Below are positions 25,998 through 34,907 of a stretch of DNA of 64,000 nt, one piece after another (positions within the stretch are counted from its first letter, which is position 1; each line of letters begins with the position of its first letter). A model generated the notes under the pieces. The model was not told where the DNA came from and did no database searches. It saw only the letters and a list, made by a program, of their open reading frames with translations. Position numbers and translations under genes: made by a program. The DNA comes from Nitrospirota bacterium (GTDB lineage: Bacteria > Nitrospirota > Nitrospiria > Nitrospirales > Nitrospiraceae): NCBI GenBank assembly GCA_004296885.1, contig SCVN01000015.1, forward strand, positions 248,001 to 312,000, read 5' to 3'.

Positions 25998-26271
25998 CAA
26001 TCGAGTTGGAACTCGGACCGCCAATCCGTGTTCGAAGCCAGCGGTTGTTGGACAGCCTTCAGCACCAGGCAATTCCCCAAGACCAGCGCATCCATTTCGG
26101 TGCGCATGAAGCAGCGGTGGGCATCCGTCGGCATACAGACGATTGGCTCCCCTCGCACGTTGAACAAGGTGTTCACGAGCAGGCCATAGCTGGTTCTGGC
26201 CTCAAACGCCTAGAGCAGGACATGGAATCTCGGGTTGGTCTCTTTGGACACGGTTTGGATGCGCGCCGAAT
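25997..26271 (-). pseudogene. Carbamoyltransferase C-terminal remnant
   Basis: This stretch encodes, on the minus strand, the last 90 or so codons of a protein matching the intact carbamoyltransferase at 28104-29954 (RIQTVSKETNPRFH, NVRGEPIVC, CFMRTEMDAL, ending EFQLD). No N-terminal part is present and an in-frame TAG at 26212-26210 replaces a lysine codon. About 50 bases (26221-26271) are identical to 28329-28379, so the copy is young or was recently gene-converted. It is bounded abruptly by the GT2 gene upstream. Confidence 0.85.
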
Positions 26272-26284
26272 CACCTATCGGCAC

Positions 26285-27172
26285 TTACAAATACGAGCGA
26301 ACCAACCGATTGAGCGAGCGCCACGCGATCTTCATATTGCAGGATTCCCGCAGACACAACCCCAATGACTCTCTAAGATACGCTCGCCCCCCCGCCTGAT
26401 CCCCTTGCATTAGTCGCCACTTTCCTAAGTCCGCCAGAGAAGCCACACGCTCTTCGAGCAAGTATCGGCGTTTGACCCGATCATGGCCGAATTGTTCCAT
26501 CAACGCCTCGTTCAACAGAAAACGATGGCTCAGTTCGACTTCCGGCGGTTTAACCTCCCGATGACGATGATAGGTCAACGGCTCATCGATCAGCACGATC
26601 TCACACTGCTGGGCAATCCTCGGCCAGAATTCATGATCGTCCAATCCGGCCGAGCCAAAACGCTCGTCAAACCCTCCTGCCTTTTCAATGACTGATCGAC
26701 GAAGCATGGCCGCGGACGGCGTCGGGCCAAAGCCCTTCACGAACAATTGATAAAAGCGGCTGGGCGGTCCCGTGGGGAACTTCTGCCTGGGCCGGCCGTC
26801 CCTCTCAAGATGTACGATGCCGGTAAAGACCAGCCCCACTTCCGGCCTGGTCTCTAGCACCCTCACTTGCTTTTCCAGCTTGGTCGGATTCCACAGGTCG
26901 TCATGGTCCAAGAGCGCGATGTATTGCCCCCGCGACAGGGCGATTCCGCGGTTTCGTGACTTCGCCACGCCGGCATTGTCGAAGTGAAAATAGCGAACCT
27001 GGTCGCCAAACGTCTTGACGATTTCGGCCGAGCCATCCGTCGATCCATCGTCGATGACCAGGATTTCACGATCCACCCAGGTTTGAGCCAACGCGCTACG
27101 AATCGTATCGGCGATAACTTCGTCCGCGTTGTACAAGGGAATGACGATACTGACCGCGACTGAATGATCCAC
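26285..27172 (-). CDS. Glycosyltransferase family 2 (paralog b')
   Basis: About 295 residues from GTG 27172 (VDHSVAVSIVIPLYN). GT-A motifs are LVIDDGSTDGSAEIV, ALLDHDDLW and SAGLDDHEFWPRIA. It shares long identical blocks with the gene at 22673-23581, including the C-terminal region (RYLLEERVASLADLGKWRL). An in-frame ATG upstream would overlap the preceding GT2 gene by about 150 bases and is unlikely. The gene sits 11 bases after the paralog a' stop and just before the carbamoyltransferase remnant. Confidence 0.86.
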   Translation of the reverse strand: MDHSVAVSIVIPLYNADEVIADTIRSALAQTWVDREILVIDDGSTDGSAEIVKTFGDQVRYFHFDNAGVAKSRNRGIALSRGQYIALLDHDDLWNPTKLEKQVRVLETRPEVGLVFTGIVHLERDGRPRQKFPTGPPSRFYQLFVKGFGPTPSAAMLRRSVIEKAGGFDERFGSAGLDDHEFWPRIAQQCEIVLIDEPLTYHRHREVKPPEVELSHRFLLNEALMEQFGHDRVKRRYLLEERVASLADLGKWRLMQGDQAGGRAYLRESLGLCLRESCNMKIAWRSLNRLVRSYL

Positions 27173-27183
27173 GTTTTTCAGCC

Positions 27184-28074
27184 TTACCGCCCTAGCAGTA
27201 ATAACGAACGAAATAAACGAGTGTAGGTTCGAAATTTGAGCGGATTGCATCGCAACGATCGAACCAACATGCGTCGTCCATTGGCACGGCTCCCAGCTTT
27301 CAGTTCTTGTAGCCCCCAATCCGAATAACACTCCGCCTGCATCGCGTTGATAAGCGATTCTTTGGTCCGATCACCGGCATAATGCACCCGCATCCGATCG
27401 AGGAAGCGCGCGCGGCTTTGAATGACGTGGAGCCCTCCGGCCCGACAAAACCCTTCCGCATGGACCCGGTAACACATGCCCGAATCTTCGAGGAAGATAA
27501 ATCGACCCTGTTGTTTGAGCCTCGCGCTGAGATCAAAATCCTCGAAGCCCCGGAGCATGAGGTCAAACCCTCCGACGCGTTCAAACGTGTCCCGGCGTAC
27601 CATCATCGCCGATGGGAGAATCAACCCTTCTCCGGTTAGGCGTCCAAGTGGTGACTCCAATGCGGTCTCGTTTTCAGCCAACGTCGCCCCCACCTGCAAC
27701 AGTCGTCCTTCGTAGTCCATTCGATCCGAATTGCAATACGCGAGCACCGCGCCAGGATCGGACTCTAACGCCACAACTTGTTGCTGCAGCTTATGCGGAT
27801 ACCAGCGGTCATCCTGATCAAGAAACGCCACGTAGGCACTCACCCCTTGCCGCACACCTGTATTGCGCGCTGCGCCTTGTCCTGCATTCGGTTGCTGGAT
27901 CAGCGTTACTCGCTCGTCATAGCCCTTGATAATCGCCACCGACCCATCCATTGAGCCGTCGTCCACACAGATGACTTCATAGTCACGGAAAGTCTGAGCA
28001 AACACGCTATCCAGCGCTTCCCCCAGATACCGCTCACCATTGCACACCGGAATTACAACGCTAACTTTTGCCAT
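27184..28074 (-). CDS. Glycosyltransferase family 2 (paralog a')
   Basis: A 296-residue GT2 enzyme starting MAKVSVVIPVCNGERYLGEA, with ICVDDGSMDGS, AFLDQDDRWYP and RGFEDFDLSARL. It is close to the gene at 23610-24494 over its full length but keeps the canonical DD pair. C-terminal helical region ECYSDWGLQELKAGSRANGRR. It follows the carbamoyltransferase stop by about 30 bases, so it belongs to the same operon. Sugar specificity unknown. Confidence 0.88.
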   Translation of the reverse strand: MAKVSVVIPVCNGERYLGEALDSVFAQTFRDYEVICVDDGSMDGSVAIIKGYDERVTLIQQPNAGQGAARNTGVRQGVSAYVAFLDQDDRWYPHKLQQQVVALESDPGAVLAYCNSDRMDYEGRLLQVGATLAENETALESPLGRLTGEGLILPSAMMVRRDTFERVGGFDLMLRGFEDFDLSARLKQQGRFIFLEDSGMCYRVHAEGFCRAGGLHVIQSRARFLDRMRVHYAGDRTKESLINAMQAECYSDWGLQELKAGSRANGRRMLVRSLRCNPLKFRTYTRLFRSLLLLGR

Positions 28075-28103
28075 CAAGACGCTCTATCAAGCAAACATAC
28101 CTT

Positions 28104-29954
28104 CTAGTCCAGTTGAAACTCTTTTCGCCAATCAGAGTCAACTGCATGCGGATGCTGAGCTTCCTTTCGAAGCAGACAATTTCCCACCACCAGTGCATCC
28201 ATCTCGGTCCGCATGAAGCAGCGGTAGGCATCCGCCGGCGTACACACGATCGGCTCCCCTCGTACGTTGAACGAGGTGTTCACGAGCACAGCATAGCCGG
28301 TCTTCGCCTCGAAGGCTTTGAGCAGGGCATGGAATCTCGGGTTGGTCTCTTTGGACACGGTTTGGATGCGCGCCGAATAGTCCAAGTGGGTCACGGCCGG
28401 AATGTCCGACCGAGACCGATTCAGCCGTTCGATCCCGAAGAGGCGCCGATCCGCCTCGCTCAAGGGCTTCCGTCTCGACTCCCGCACGCCTGCCACCAGC
28501 AACATGTAGGGCGACGGTTCATCCAACTCAAAATAGTTCGCCACCCGCTCTTCCAGGACCGCCGGCGCGAAGGGGCGGAAGGATTCGCGGTATTTGATCT
28601 TCAGGTTCATCACGGACTGCATCTTGGGCGAACGGGCATCCCCGATGATCGAGCGGTTGCCCAGGGCGCGAGGCCCGAATTCCATCTGTCCCTGCACCCA
28701 GCCCACGACCGACTCCTGTGCCAGCAACGCGGCCACCGTGTCGAACAGGGCCTCATCCGTCAGCCGTTCGAACGGCGCTCCCTGGGCTTGCAGCCAGCCT
28801 TCAATCTCTTCCTGGCCGTATGCGGGCCCCAGGTATGAGCCGGCCATGCCGTCAGCCTGTCCGATTGGAAGGACCCGCTGTTCTCCCGCATGGACATAAG
28901 CGGCGGCCAGCGCCGCCCCCAAGGCCCCGCCTGCATCTCCGGCTGCCGGTTGAATCCATAACCGGTCGAAGATCCGTTCCCGGAGCAGCCGGCCGTTCGC
29001 GACACAGTTGAGAGACACTCCGCCCGCCATGCAGATCGCCTTCATTCCGGTCTGGCGCCGCACATGCCGGGCAATGCGAAGCACGGCGATTTCCATAACG
29101 TCTTGAATCGAACGGGCCAGATCCATCTCCCGTTGCGTCAACTTCGACTCGGGCTTTCGAGGCTCGCCCCCGAACAGACGGTGGAACCGCTCGCTGGTCA
29201 TGCGCAGGCCCGTGCAATAGTCGAAATACTCCATGTTCAGGCGAAAAGACCCATCCTCCTTCAGATCGATGAGGTGGGTGAGAATCAAATCCACATACTT
29301 CGGTTCGCCATAAGGAGCCAGCCCCATGACCTTGTACTCGCCCGAGTTCACTTTGAAGCCGGTATAGTAGGTGAACGCCGAGTAGAGGAGCCCGAGGGAG
29401 TGGGGGAAGGTGATGTCGGCCTGCAGGCTGAGCGACGAGCCACGCCCCACCCCAAAGCTCGTGGTGGACCATTCCCCCACCCCATCCATGGTCAAGACTG
29501 CCGCTTCTTCAAACGGTGAGGGGAAGAAGGCGGACGCCGCGTGGGAAAAGTGGTGCTCAGGGAAGAGGATCGGCCCGGTCCATGTCGCACCGCCGGCCAC
29601 GTCCCGGCATTGATCGAGTTCCTGGCGCAGCAACCGTTCCAGAAAGAGTTTTTCCTTCAACCAGACCGGCATGGCTGCGACAAAAGACCGCCAGCCACGG
29701 GGCGCAAACGAGAGATACGTTTCCAGCAACCGTTCGAATTTCAAGAGGGGCTTGTCGTAAAAAGCCACACGATCCAGGTCTGCCAAACCCAGCCCCCCCT
29801 GCTTGAGGCAATAGGCCACAGCTTGATGCGGAAACCCGGCATCATGCTTCTTGCGGGTAAACCGCTCCTCTTGGGCCGCCGCGACGATGCACCCGTCGAC
29901 GACCAAGGCAGCCGCCGAATCATGATAATAAGCTGAAAGGCCCAGCACCTTCAT
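28104..29954 (-). CDS. O-carbamoyltransferase (NodU/CmcH/SxtI family)
   Basis: A 616-residue enzyme that would transfer a carbamoyl group from carbamoyl phosphate (via carbamoyl adenylate) to a hydroxyl, here probably on a surface glycan. The N-terminal Kae1-like domain begins MKVLGLSAYYHDSAAALVVD, with the metal-binding HHFSHAASAF (His134, His138) and LTMDGVGEWSTTS; the core MAGGVSLNCVANG and the carbamoyl domain segment GPRALGNRSIIGDAR follow, and the end contains VNTSFNVRGEPIV. Upstream are DUF5989, SxtJ-family and SGNH genes. That set matches the sxtI-J-K neighbourhood of saxitoxin clusters. A decayed C-terminal copy lies at 25997-26271. Confidence 0.93.
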   Translation of the reverse strand: MKVLGLSAYYHDSAAALVVDGCIVAAAQEERFTRKKHDAGFPHQAVAYCLKQGGLGLADLDRVAFYDKPLLKFERLLETYLSFAPRGWRSFVAAMPVWLKEKLFLERLLRQELDQCRDVAGGATWTGPILFPEHHFSHAASAFFPSPFEEAAVLTMDGVGEWSTTSFGVGRGSSLSLQADITFPHSLGLLYSAFTYYTGFKVNSGEYKVMGLAPYGEPKYVDLILTHLIDLKEDGSFRLNMEYFDYCTGLRMTSERFHRLFGGEPRKPESKLTQREMDLARSIQDVMEIAVLRIARHVRRQTGMKAICMAGGVSLNCVANGRLLRERIFDRLWIQPAAGDAGGALGAALAAAYVHAGEQRVLPIGQADGMAGSYLGPAYGQEEIEGWLQAQGAPFERLTDEALFDTVAALLAQESVVGWVQGQMEFGPRALGNRSIIGDARSPKMQSVMNLKIKYRESFRPFAPAVLEERVANYFELDEPSPYMLLVAGVRESRRKPLSEADRRLFGIERLNRSRSDIPAVTHLDYSARIQTVSKETNPRFHALLKAFEAKTGYAVLVNTSFNVRGEPIVCTPADAYRCFMRTEMDALVVGNCLLRKEAQHPHAVDSDWRKEFQLD

Positions 29955-29972
29955 GCGTCGAATCCGCCCGCT

Positions 29973-30125
29973 CTAGAAGAGGGTATAGATGAACGGCGCC
30001 ACCGCAGACCCCTCGGTCAAGACCAGCAAGGCGCCGAATACCACCAGGACCAGGATAATCGGCAAGAGCCAGAACTTCTTCCGCTCTCGCATGAAGGCCC
30101 ACAATTCCTTCAGAAATGAACCCAT
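29973..30125 (-). CDS. DUF5989 small membrane protein (SxtK-like)
   Basis: A 50-residue protein, too short for routine calling: MGSFLKELWAFMRERKKFWL, one hydrophobic segment LPIILVLVVFGALLVLTEGS and the ending AVAPFIYTLF. This is the pattern I know from DUF5989/SxtK proteins, which sit beside carbamoyltransferases. ATG 30125, TAG 29975-29973; a short gap separates it from the carbamoyltransferase. Probably a single-pass membrane partner of that enzyme; function unknown. Confidence 0.88.
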   Translation of the reverse strand: MGSFLKELWAFMRERKKFWLLPIILVLVVFGALLVLTEGSAVAPFIYTLF

Positions 30126-30174
30126 GCCAGCCCTACCTCCTCCCCAATGCGCCCGTCGTTGCTGCTAGCCTGAT

Positions 30175-30570
30175 TCAGAACTGCCGCTCCATACGGCTTG
30201 CCGTAAATTCATCCGCGCGGCGCGTGCGCCAGTAGGAACCGGCTCCCTCCGCGTGCAATTGGATCGGCTGCTTTCCGAGCAGGCGAAGCAGCAGCGCGAT
30301 CGGCGTGATCAGGAGACCAAACAGGACCGTCAGCAGGATCCGCTGATTGACGAAACCCAGCACCGACGCCAGTTTCATCCAGGCAGTTCGAAACGGCGTC
30401 AACAGGCCCGGCACCAAGAGCGCCATCGCACAAAAAGCGCTGCCCAGCCCGATCAACCACCAGACGACCGTTCCGGCCACTAGAAAACGTAATAAGGCCA
30501 ACGCCGCCAACCCGCCCGCCATGACCAGACCGAACGACCGATTAAGCTTGTCCGGACTTGGTTGTTTCAT
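30175..30570 (-). CDS. SxtJ-family membrane protein
   Basis: A 131-residue protein with about four hydrophobic segments (LVMAGGLAALALLRFL, VVWWLIGLGSAFCAMALLV, ILLTVLFGLLITPIALLLRL) and a basic, tyrosine-containing C-terminus (SYWRTRRADEF). Size, topology and position next to DUF5989 and a carbamoyltransferase match SxtJ proteins. The ATG overlaps the SGNH gene stop by 4 bases (ATGA). Role unknown; the conserved neighbourhood suggests it anchors or presents the carbamoylated substrate, which is inference. Confidence 0.82.
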   Translation of the reverse strand: MKQPSPDKLNRSFGLVMAGGLAALALLRFLVAGTVVWWLIGLGSAFCAMALLVPGLLTPFRTAWMKLASVLGFVNQRILLTVLFGLLITPIALLLRLLGKQPIQLHAEGAGSYWRTRRADEFTASRMERQF

Positions 30571-32264
30571 AGCCCCTTGCTTCCCTTCACTTTGCCGAGC
30601 GCTCCCAGTTGCGCCTGCAACACCGGATCAATAACCTGGGCAGCCAACCGGTGGCCTGAGGCCGTCAGATGAAAATCATTCCTGAAATAGAGGGTTTCAG
30701 GGCTCCCGGCCGCCTCAAACGCCGGCAGCAGATCCACCAGGGGAATGCCCTGTTCACGACACCAAGCCAAGAGTAGCCGCTGCGGCTTGTAAAAATCGTA
30801 GGGCTCCGCCGCCTGCCCGATGCCGGCAAGATACTCCCTTTGCAGTGCCCCATCAAGCTGGATGTGATCGGGAATCGCCACAAGGAGCAAAGGGATTCCC
30901 CGTTTTGCAAGGAACTCCCGGAGCGCCAGCAACGTATCTTGAGTCCTGGCCCAATGTTGGGCGAAGAACCGGGTATCTTCGGCCAGATAAATGTCGCTGC
31001 GTTCGTAAATGCCACGGACATATCGTTCATGGGAGACGAGCGGCGCAAATTCACCGGACGAGGCTGCACTGGGAGCCCTTTCCCCCTCCCCGCTCAGAGC
31101 CTGTCGGACCCTGGCGCCGCCGACCCTGAACAGATAATTGAGGTCATGGTACAGATACCAGCGGTCCGGCCCGATCCGGTCATGGAGCCAGTTGCCGTTA
31201 CTGTGCACGTAGTAGCTCTGTCCCGCCACGATTAGGAACTGGGGCAGGGACAGATCGTCGCCTCGTTTATTCTGAATATCGTTGCCGATGAAGAAGCTCA
31301 ACATGACCAGATCCGGCTGGAAGCGGATGCCATAGGCCTTGAGGAGATGAAATTCTTCGTGCGGGCCCCAAGCCGGGACCCCAACATTAATGACTTCAGC
31401 TGCCGGTTCATCGGCCTGAAGTCTGCGTTCGAGCAGAGTGACGAAGGCCTCGTCGTAGCTGACCCCAGCCCCCCAGGTAAAAGAGTCTCCCAAGGCGAGG
31501 ACACGCGGAACTGGACTGATCCGCTCCACCACACGTTCGCGATCACGAAACCCTTGAGCGTTGCTGAACCCGATCGTGCCGCGAACCGGAACATGGGGCT
31601 TCAAGTTCGCGGGGGTATGCTTGTCCCCGAACAAGCCGCTCCTGGCAAGAAGCGGATCGGCCAGCCGGACCGTGGCCTCGCCCACCGCTAGAAAAACCAC
31701 CAGATTCACCAACGCAACGTTCACCCAATGAACCAGCCGGCCATCCAACGCTCGGGCCAGGCTTTGCGGCCTGGCCAGAAACCAGCCGCTCCACACAACG
31801 GCAACCAGCAACCCGATCAGAAACTTGTCCAGATGATGGGCTTGGGCTGGAGTCGGATAGTTGATCAACATGATCCCGCCGAAACAGACGCCCCAGAGAA
31901 CCATCAACCAGGGCGACCACCCGACGGCAATTTCCTGGTGAAGAGAATCTCGCCTCCAGATTCGCCACGCGGCCAGCCCAAGAAGCAGCCCCAGCGAAGA
32001 AGCTAGCAGCAGAATCACGACCAGGAGACCAGGATGCGGCGGATTCGCCAACTTGGATGAGGTCAGTGCCCACAGGTAGGAGACCAGGTCCCCGGCTGTA
32101 AACCATGCCCCGATAGAGCCGATTCCACACAACCATAGGAGTAGCGTTTCGCCCCCCTGCCCTTGCCTCACGATAGGCCCCGCCGTTGCCGCCGCCGACT
32201 CGATGAACGGATCGGTCAGCGAGGAATTCTTCGGACTATTCTCGGCAACCAAGTCGACTCCCAT
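30567..32264 (-). CDS. SGNH/GDSL hydrolase-like membrane protein, large form
   Basis: About 565 residues from ATG 32264, which has AGGAGT just upstream. Five or so hydrophobic segments fill residues 40-215, then a periplasmic SGNH domain: VLALGDSFTWGAGVSYDEAF (block I), NVGVPAWGPHEEF, MLSFFIGNDIQN (block III Gly-Asn-Asp) and FRNDFHLTASGHRLAA (catalytic Asp and His). It probably modifies or hydrolyses an ester on a lipid-linked glycan. It is the first gene of the SGNH-SxtJ-DUF5989-carbamoyltransferase set. Related to, but longer than, the gene at 24669-25997. Confidence 0.85.
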   Translation of the reverse strand: MGVDLVAENSPKNSSLTDPFIESAAATAGPIVRQGQGGETLLLWLCGIGSIGAWFTAGDLVSYLWALTSSKLANPPHPGLLVVILLLASSLGLLLGLAAWRIWRRDSLHQEIAVGWSPWLMVLWGVCFGGIMLINYPTPAQAHHLDKFLIGLLVAVVWSGWFLARPQSLARALDGRLVHWVNVALVNLVVFLAVGEATVRLADPLLARSGLFGDKHTPANLKPHVPVRGTIGFSNAQGFRDRERVVERISPVPRVLALGDSFTWGAGVSYDEAFVTLLERRLQADEPAAEVINVGVPAWGPHEEFHLLKAYGIRFQPDLVMLSFFIGNDIQNKRGDDLSLPQFLIVAGQSYYVHSNGNWLHDRIGPDRWYLYHDLNYLFRVGGARVRQALSGEGERAPSAASSGEFAPLVSHERYVRGIYERSDIYLAEDTRFFAQHWARTQDTLLALREFLAKRGIPLLLVAIPDHIQLDGALQREYLAGIGQAAEPYDFYKPQRLLLAWCREQGIPLVDLLPAFEAAGSPETLYFRNDFHLTASGHRLAAQVIDPVLQAQLGALGKVKGSKGL

Positions 32265-32268
32265 ACTC

Positions 32269-33153
32269 CTACTCGGCGTACGATCGAACGAGTCGTGAGA
32301 GGCACCGCCAGCCGGTCTTGATGCTGTGCGCCCGGTCCAGGCTGAGCGCCAACCCCTTCGCAAGCAGGGCCCGGCCCTCACGAACCTGCCCGCCCGCGAT
32401 CAGATGCTTGCCGACATCGCAATAGTAGCAGGCCTGTTCCCGGAGAAGATACTGCCGTCGTTCGGGCAGGTCGCCGAACCGCTTGAGCAGCCGCTCGATG
32501 AGCAGGGCTCGATGTTCCAACGCAATATGCGCGGATTTCACTTCGCGGTTCCGATGAAAGGTCAGGGGGCTCCTCGATGTTGGCAATGGTGCAGGCCGCG
32601 GCAATCCTGGGCCAGAGATCATGGTCATCCATGCCGGCCGAACCGAAGGCCTCGTCGAAGCCGCCCACCGCGTCCAAGACCTTTTTCCGAATCATCGCCG
32701 CCGAGGGAGTCGGCACGTAGCCTTGCACGAAGAGCCGGGCAAAGTCCTCGCTGGGATTGCATCCGGCGCCAACGATCCCCATCGGCTTCCCGGCCCGGTC
32801 AATGTGCGCCACATCCGTGATCACCATCCCTACCCCAGGCCGCTCGTCCAGCATCTTGACCTGCCGTTCAACTTGGTCGGATGCCACAGATCGTCATGAT
32901 CCAGAAGCGCGACCGCTTCCCCCTGCGCTTCGGCAATGCCGCGATTTCTCGCCGCCGCCACGCCGGCGTTCTCCTGCCGGAGATAGCGGAGGCGCGGGTC
33001 GAGGGTTCGGATGAGATCCCCGGCTCCGTCGGTGGATCCGTCGTCCACCACCACGAGTTCGAAATCCCGCCACGTCTGGTCCAGCACGCTCCTGACCGTC
33101 TGAAGAATCACATCCCGTGCGTTGTAGAGCGGGATCGCGCCCCTGACCTTCAT
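32269..33153 (-). pseudogene. Glycosyltransferase family 2 (paralog b''), two frameshifts
   Basis: The protein reads MKVRGAIPLYNARDVI, VVVDDGSTDGAG and LLDHDDLWHPTKL, then loses frame near 32866 (TTGAACGG where TTGGAACGG would continue ERQVKMLDERPG). A second shift occurs near 32570 in a run of five C on the minus strand (GAGCCCCCTGACC), after which TFHRNREVKSAHIA...SRLVRSYAE resumes. The two shifts cancel overall but leave about 300 bases out of phase. This is either a decayed gene or two sequencing/assembly errors. Blocks such as PTPSAAMIRKKVLDAVGGFDE match the other b-type GT2 genes. Confidence 0.85.
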
Positions 33154-33179
33154 TGAAACATCATTCGCCTGCTGACACA

Positions 33180-34790
33180 CTACGGCGTCCACTGCCTTGA
33201 TCGATAAAGAACAAAATTCTCATCTTCCCGAATAGCTCCCTTGAATTCAGCGACTTTGTCAAATGGAAAGCTCCGGAGGGATTCCTCTTCGGCATAAGAG
33301 CTGACCACCAACACGTCTTTTCCGAGAGATTGCGCTGATTGTAGGCAGTTGTTGAGTCCTATATTCTTACGCCTTTTCTGATCCCAAACAACATAGGACC
33401 CCCATCGTTCCCCCTGCGGATAATATATATTCTTGATGCCGAGATAGCCGACGACCGTTTGAGCTGAGAAGTCAAGGCATCCAACGATGTGCTTGCTTTG
33501 CCATCCGTGTGATTGGATATATTGTGCGACATACTTTCCATTCGAATACGGCCTGATAAGGTCTTGATACGCCATCCTGATCCCGAACAGGCTCTGACTC
33601 ATGAGGATGAGCGTCACGACAATGTCCAGGATTTGACTCTGTCGATCCCACACAGGATGCAAAGCGGCCGGCCTTGTCAGACGCTCAAGCCAATACCCGA
33701 CAAAGAAAATAATAAAAAGCATTCCGTGATGGTGCGGACCGCCCGAAAAGATTCCCGAGAAAAACACCAGCAAGCCGGTGAGGCCAAACCCGTACAGGAT
33801 CAAGAGCGAGAAACGGTCACGCACCTGATAGAGGAGAAACAGATGCGCCGCAAGCCCTATCAACGCAAATGCCTTGATGCCCGGAGCGCCGACGATCGCC
33901 CCCAACACACTCGCATCGAGATACAGCACTGCCCCGATGATTCCCAAACCACACACCAAAACGAACGACAACCGATCCTGCAGCCAGCATAGGAGAGAGA
34001 GGAGCCCTGCCAATCCGACGAAGGATATGGCTCCGATCGCCAGGGCATGGCTTCGAAGGTCCCGTGCGGTCGAATCGGTCGGCCCTACGTAATGGCTGTC
34101 AGGAATCAAGTGCAGCAAGGAGGTCACCACTCCAAGCGCGATCAAGGCGAAACCGAGAACAAACCCCCGGATATGCGTCAAGTCAAATGCGCTTCGATCG
34201 TGCACGATCGCCCCGCCGACATCCACGGCCAGACCAATCCCAATGGCTGCCACAAGCATGAGGACCAGGGCATGGGTGTGAGCCGCAAGCATCAAGACCA
34301 GACCCACCAACGGGAACAGTCGATACCGAATCGGGTAGAGCACGCAAAACATCACAAGCAGCAGAATGCCCAGCGCATAATCCCGACTGACAACGGCATA
34401 CTGCCACAGAATATAAAACCCCAAGGGGAACAGCATCAATTGCAGACGCGATAGCGGTGCGTATCTGGAAACAAGATACACAGTCAGCGTGGCGATCCCG
34501 AGGTGCAGCGCCTGCATGGCTTCCGGCACATACGACAACCTGGCGAGTGGCGTCAACAACAGGTACCAGAGCGCCGGATGCCCCTCGTTTTGCAATGTGC
34601 CGAGTAGCTGTCGGATTGATTCACTGTCGCGCGCAATCAGCCACGCTTCCATTTCATCCCGCCACATCTCATGCCGGGAAAGAGCGAACCCCACAAGCAG
34701 GCAATAACCGAAGGTGATGAAAATAGCTGGCCCTTTGGTGGATTTCCAGCTTCCATTCCACTCGTCGAACAATTTCGCTAATCGCTGCAT
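33180..34790 (-). CDS. GT-C-type integral membrane glycosyltransferase
   Basis: A 536-residue polytopic protein with 10 or more hydrophobic segments. The first periplasmic loop has ALSRHEMWRDEMEAWLIARD, with the Asp-Glu pair (45-46) expected of GT-C (GT39/GT83-like) transferases that use polyprenyl-phosphate sugars, and NEGHPALWYLLLTPLA. The soluble C-terminus (about 430-536) ends FVLYRSRQWTP. It is more AT-rich than neighbouring genes, hinting at transfer. It probably adds a sugar to lipid-linked glycan on the periplasmic side; no close functional assignment. Confidence 0.78.
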   Translation of the reverse strand: MQRLAKLFDEWNGSWKSTKGPAIFITFGYCLLVGFALSRHEMWRDEMEAWLIARDSESIRQLLGTLQNEGHPALWYLLLTPLARLSYVPEAMQALHLGIATLTVYLVSRYAPLSRLQLMLFPLGFYILWQYAVVSRDYALGILLLVMFCVLYPIRYRLFPLVGLVLMLAAHTHALVLMLVAAIGIGLAVDVGGAIVHDRSAFDLTHIRGFVLGFALIALGVVTSLLHLIPDSHYVGPTDSTARDLRSHALAIGAISFVGLAGLLSLLCWLQDRLSFVLVCGLGIIGAVLYLDASVLGAIVGAPGIKAFALIGLAAHLFLLYQVRDRFSLLILYGFGLTGLLVFFSGIFSGGPHHHGMLFIIFFVGYWLERLTRPAALHPVWDRQSQILDIVVTLILMSQSLFGIRMAYQDLIRPYSNGKYVAQYIQSHGWQSKHIVGCLDFSAQTVVGYLGIKNIYYPQGERWGSYVVWDQKRRKNIGLNNCLQSAQSLGKDVLVVSSYAEEESLRSFPFDKVAEFKGAIREDENFVLYRSRQWTP

Positions 34791-34907
34791 GCAGATGGGC
34801 CGAAGGTCTTGGTTCTGGTTGAACAGAATTGAATCCCTGTGTCTTACGCCAGGTCCAAGGTGTGTACAGAGAACGGAGACTGGAGACCGCTTCCTAACAT
34901 AGGCTGT

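Noticed and set aside
26006-26368. Plus-strand frame resembling another plus-strand frame at 28068-28838
   Set aside because: Both are antisense shadows of the carbamoyltransferase C-terminus and its remnant; the similarity comes from the duplicated minus-strand gene.
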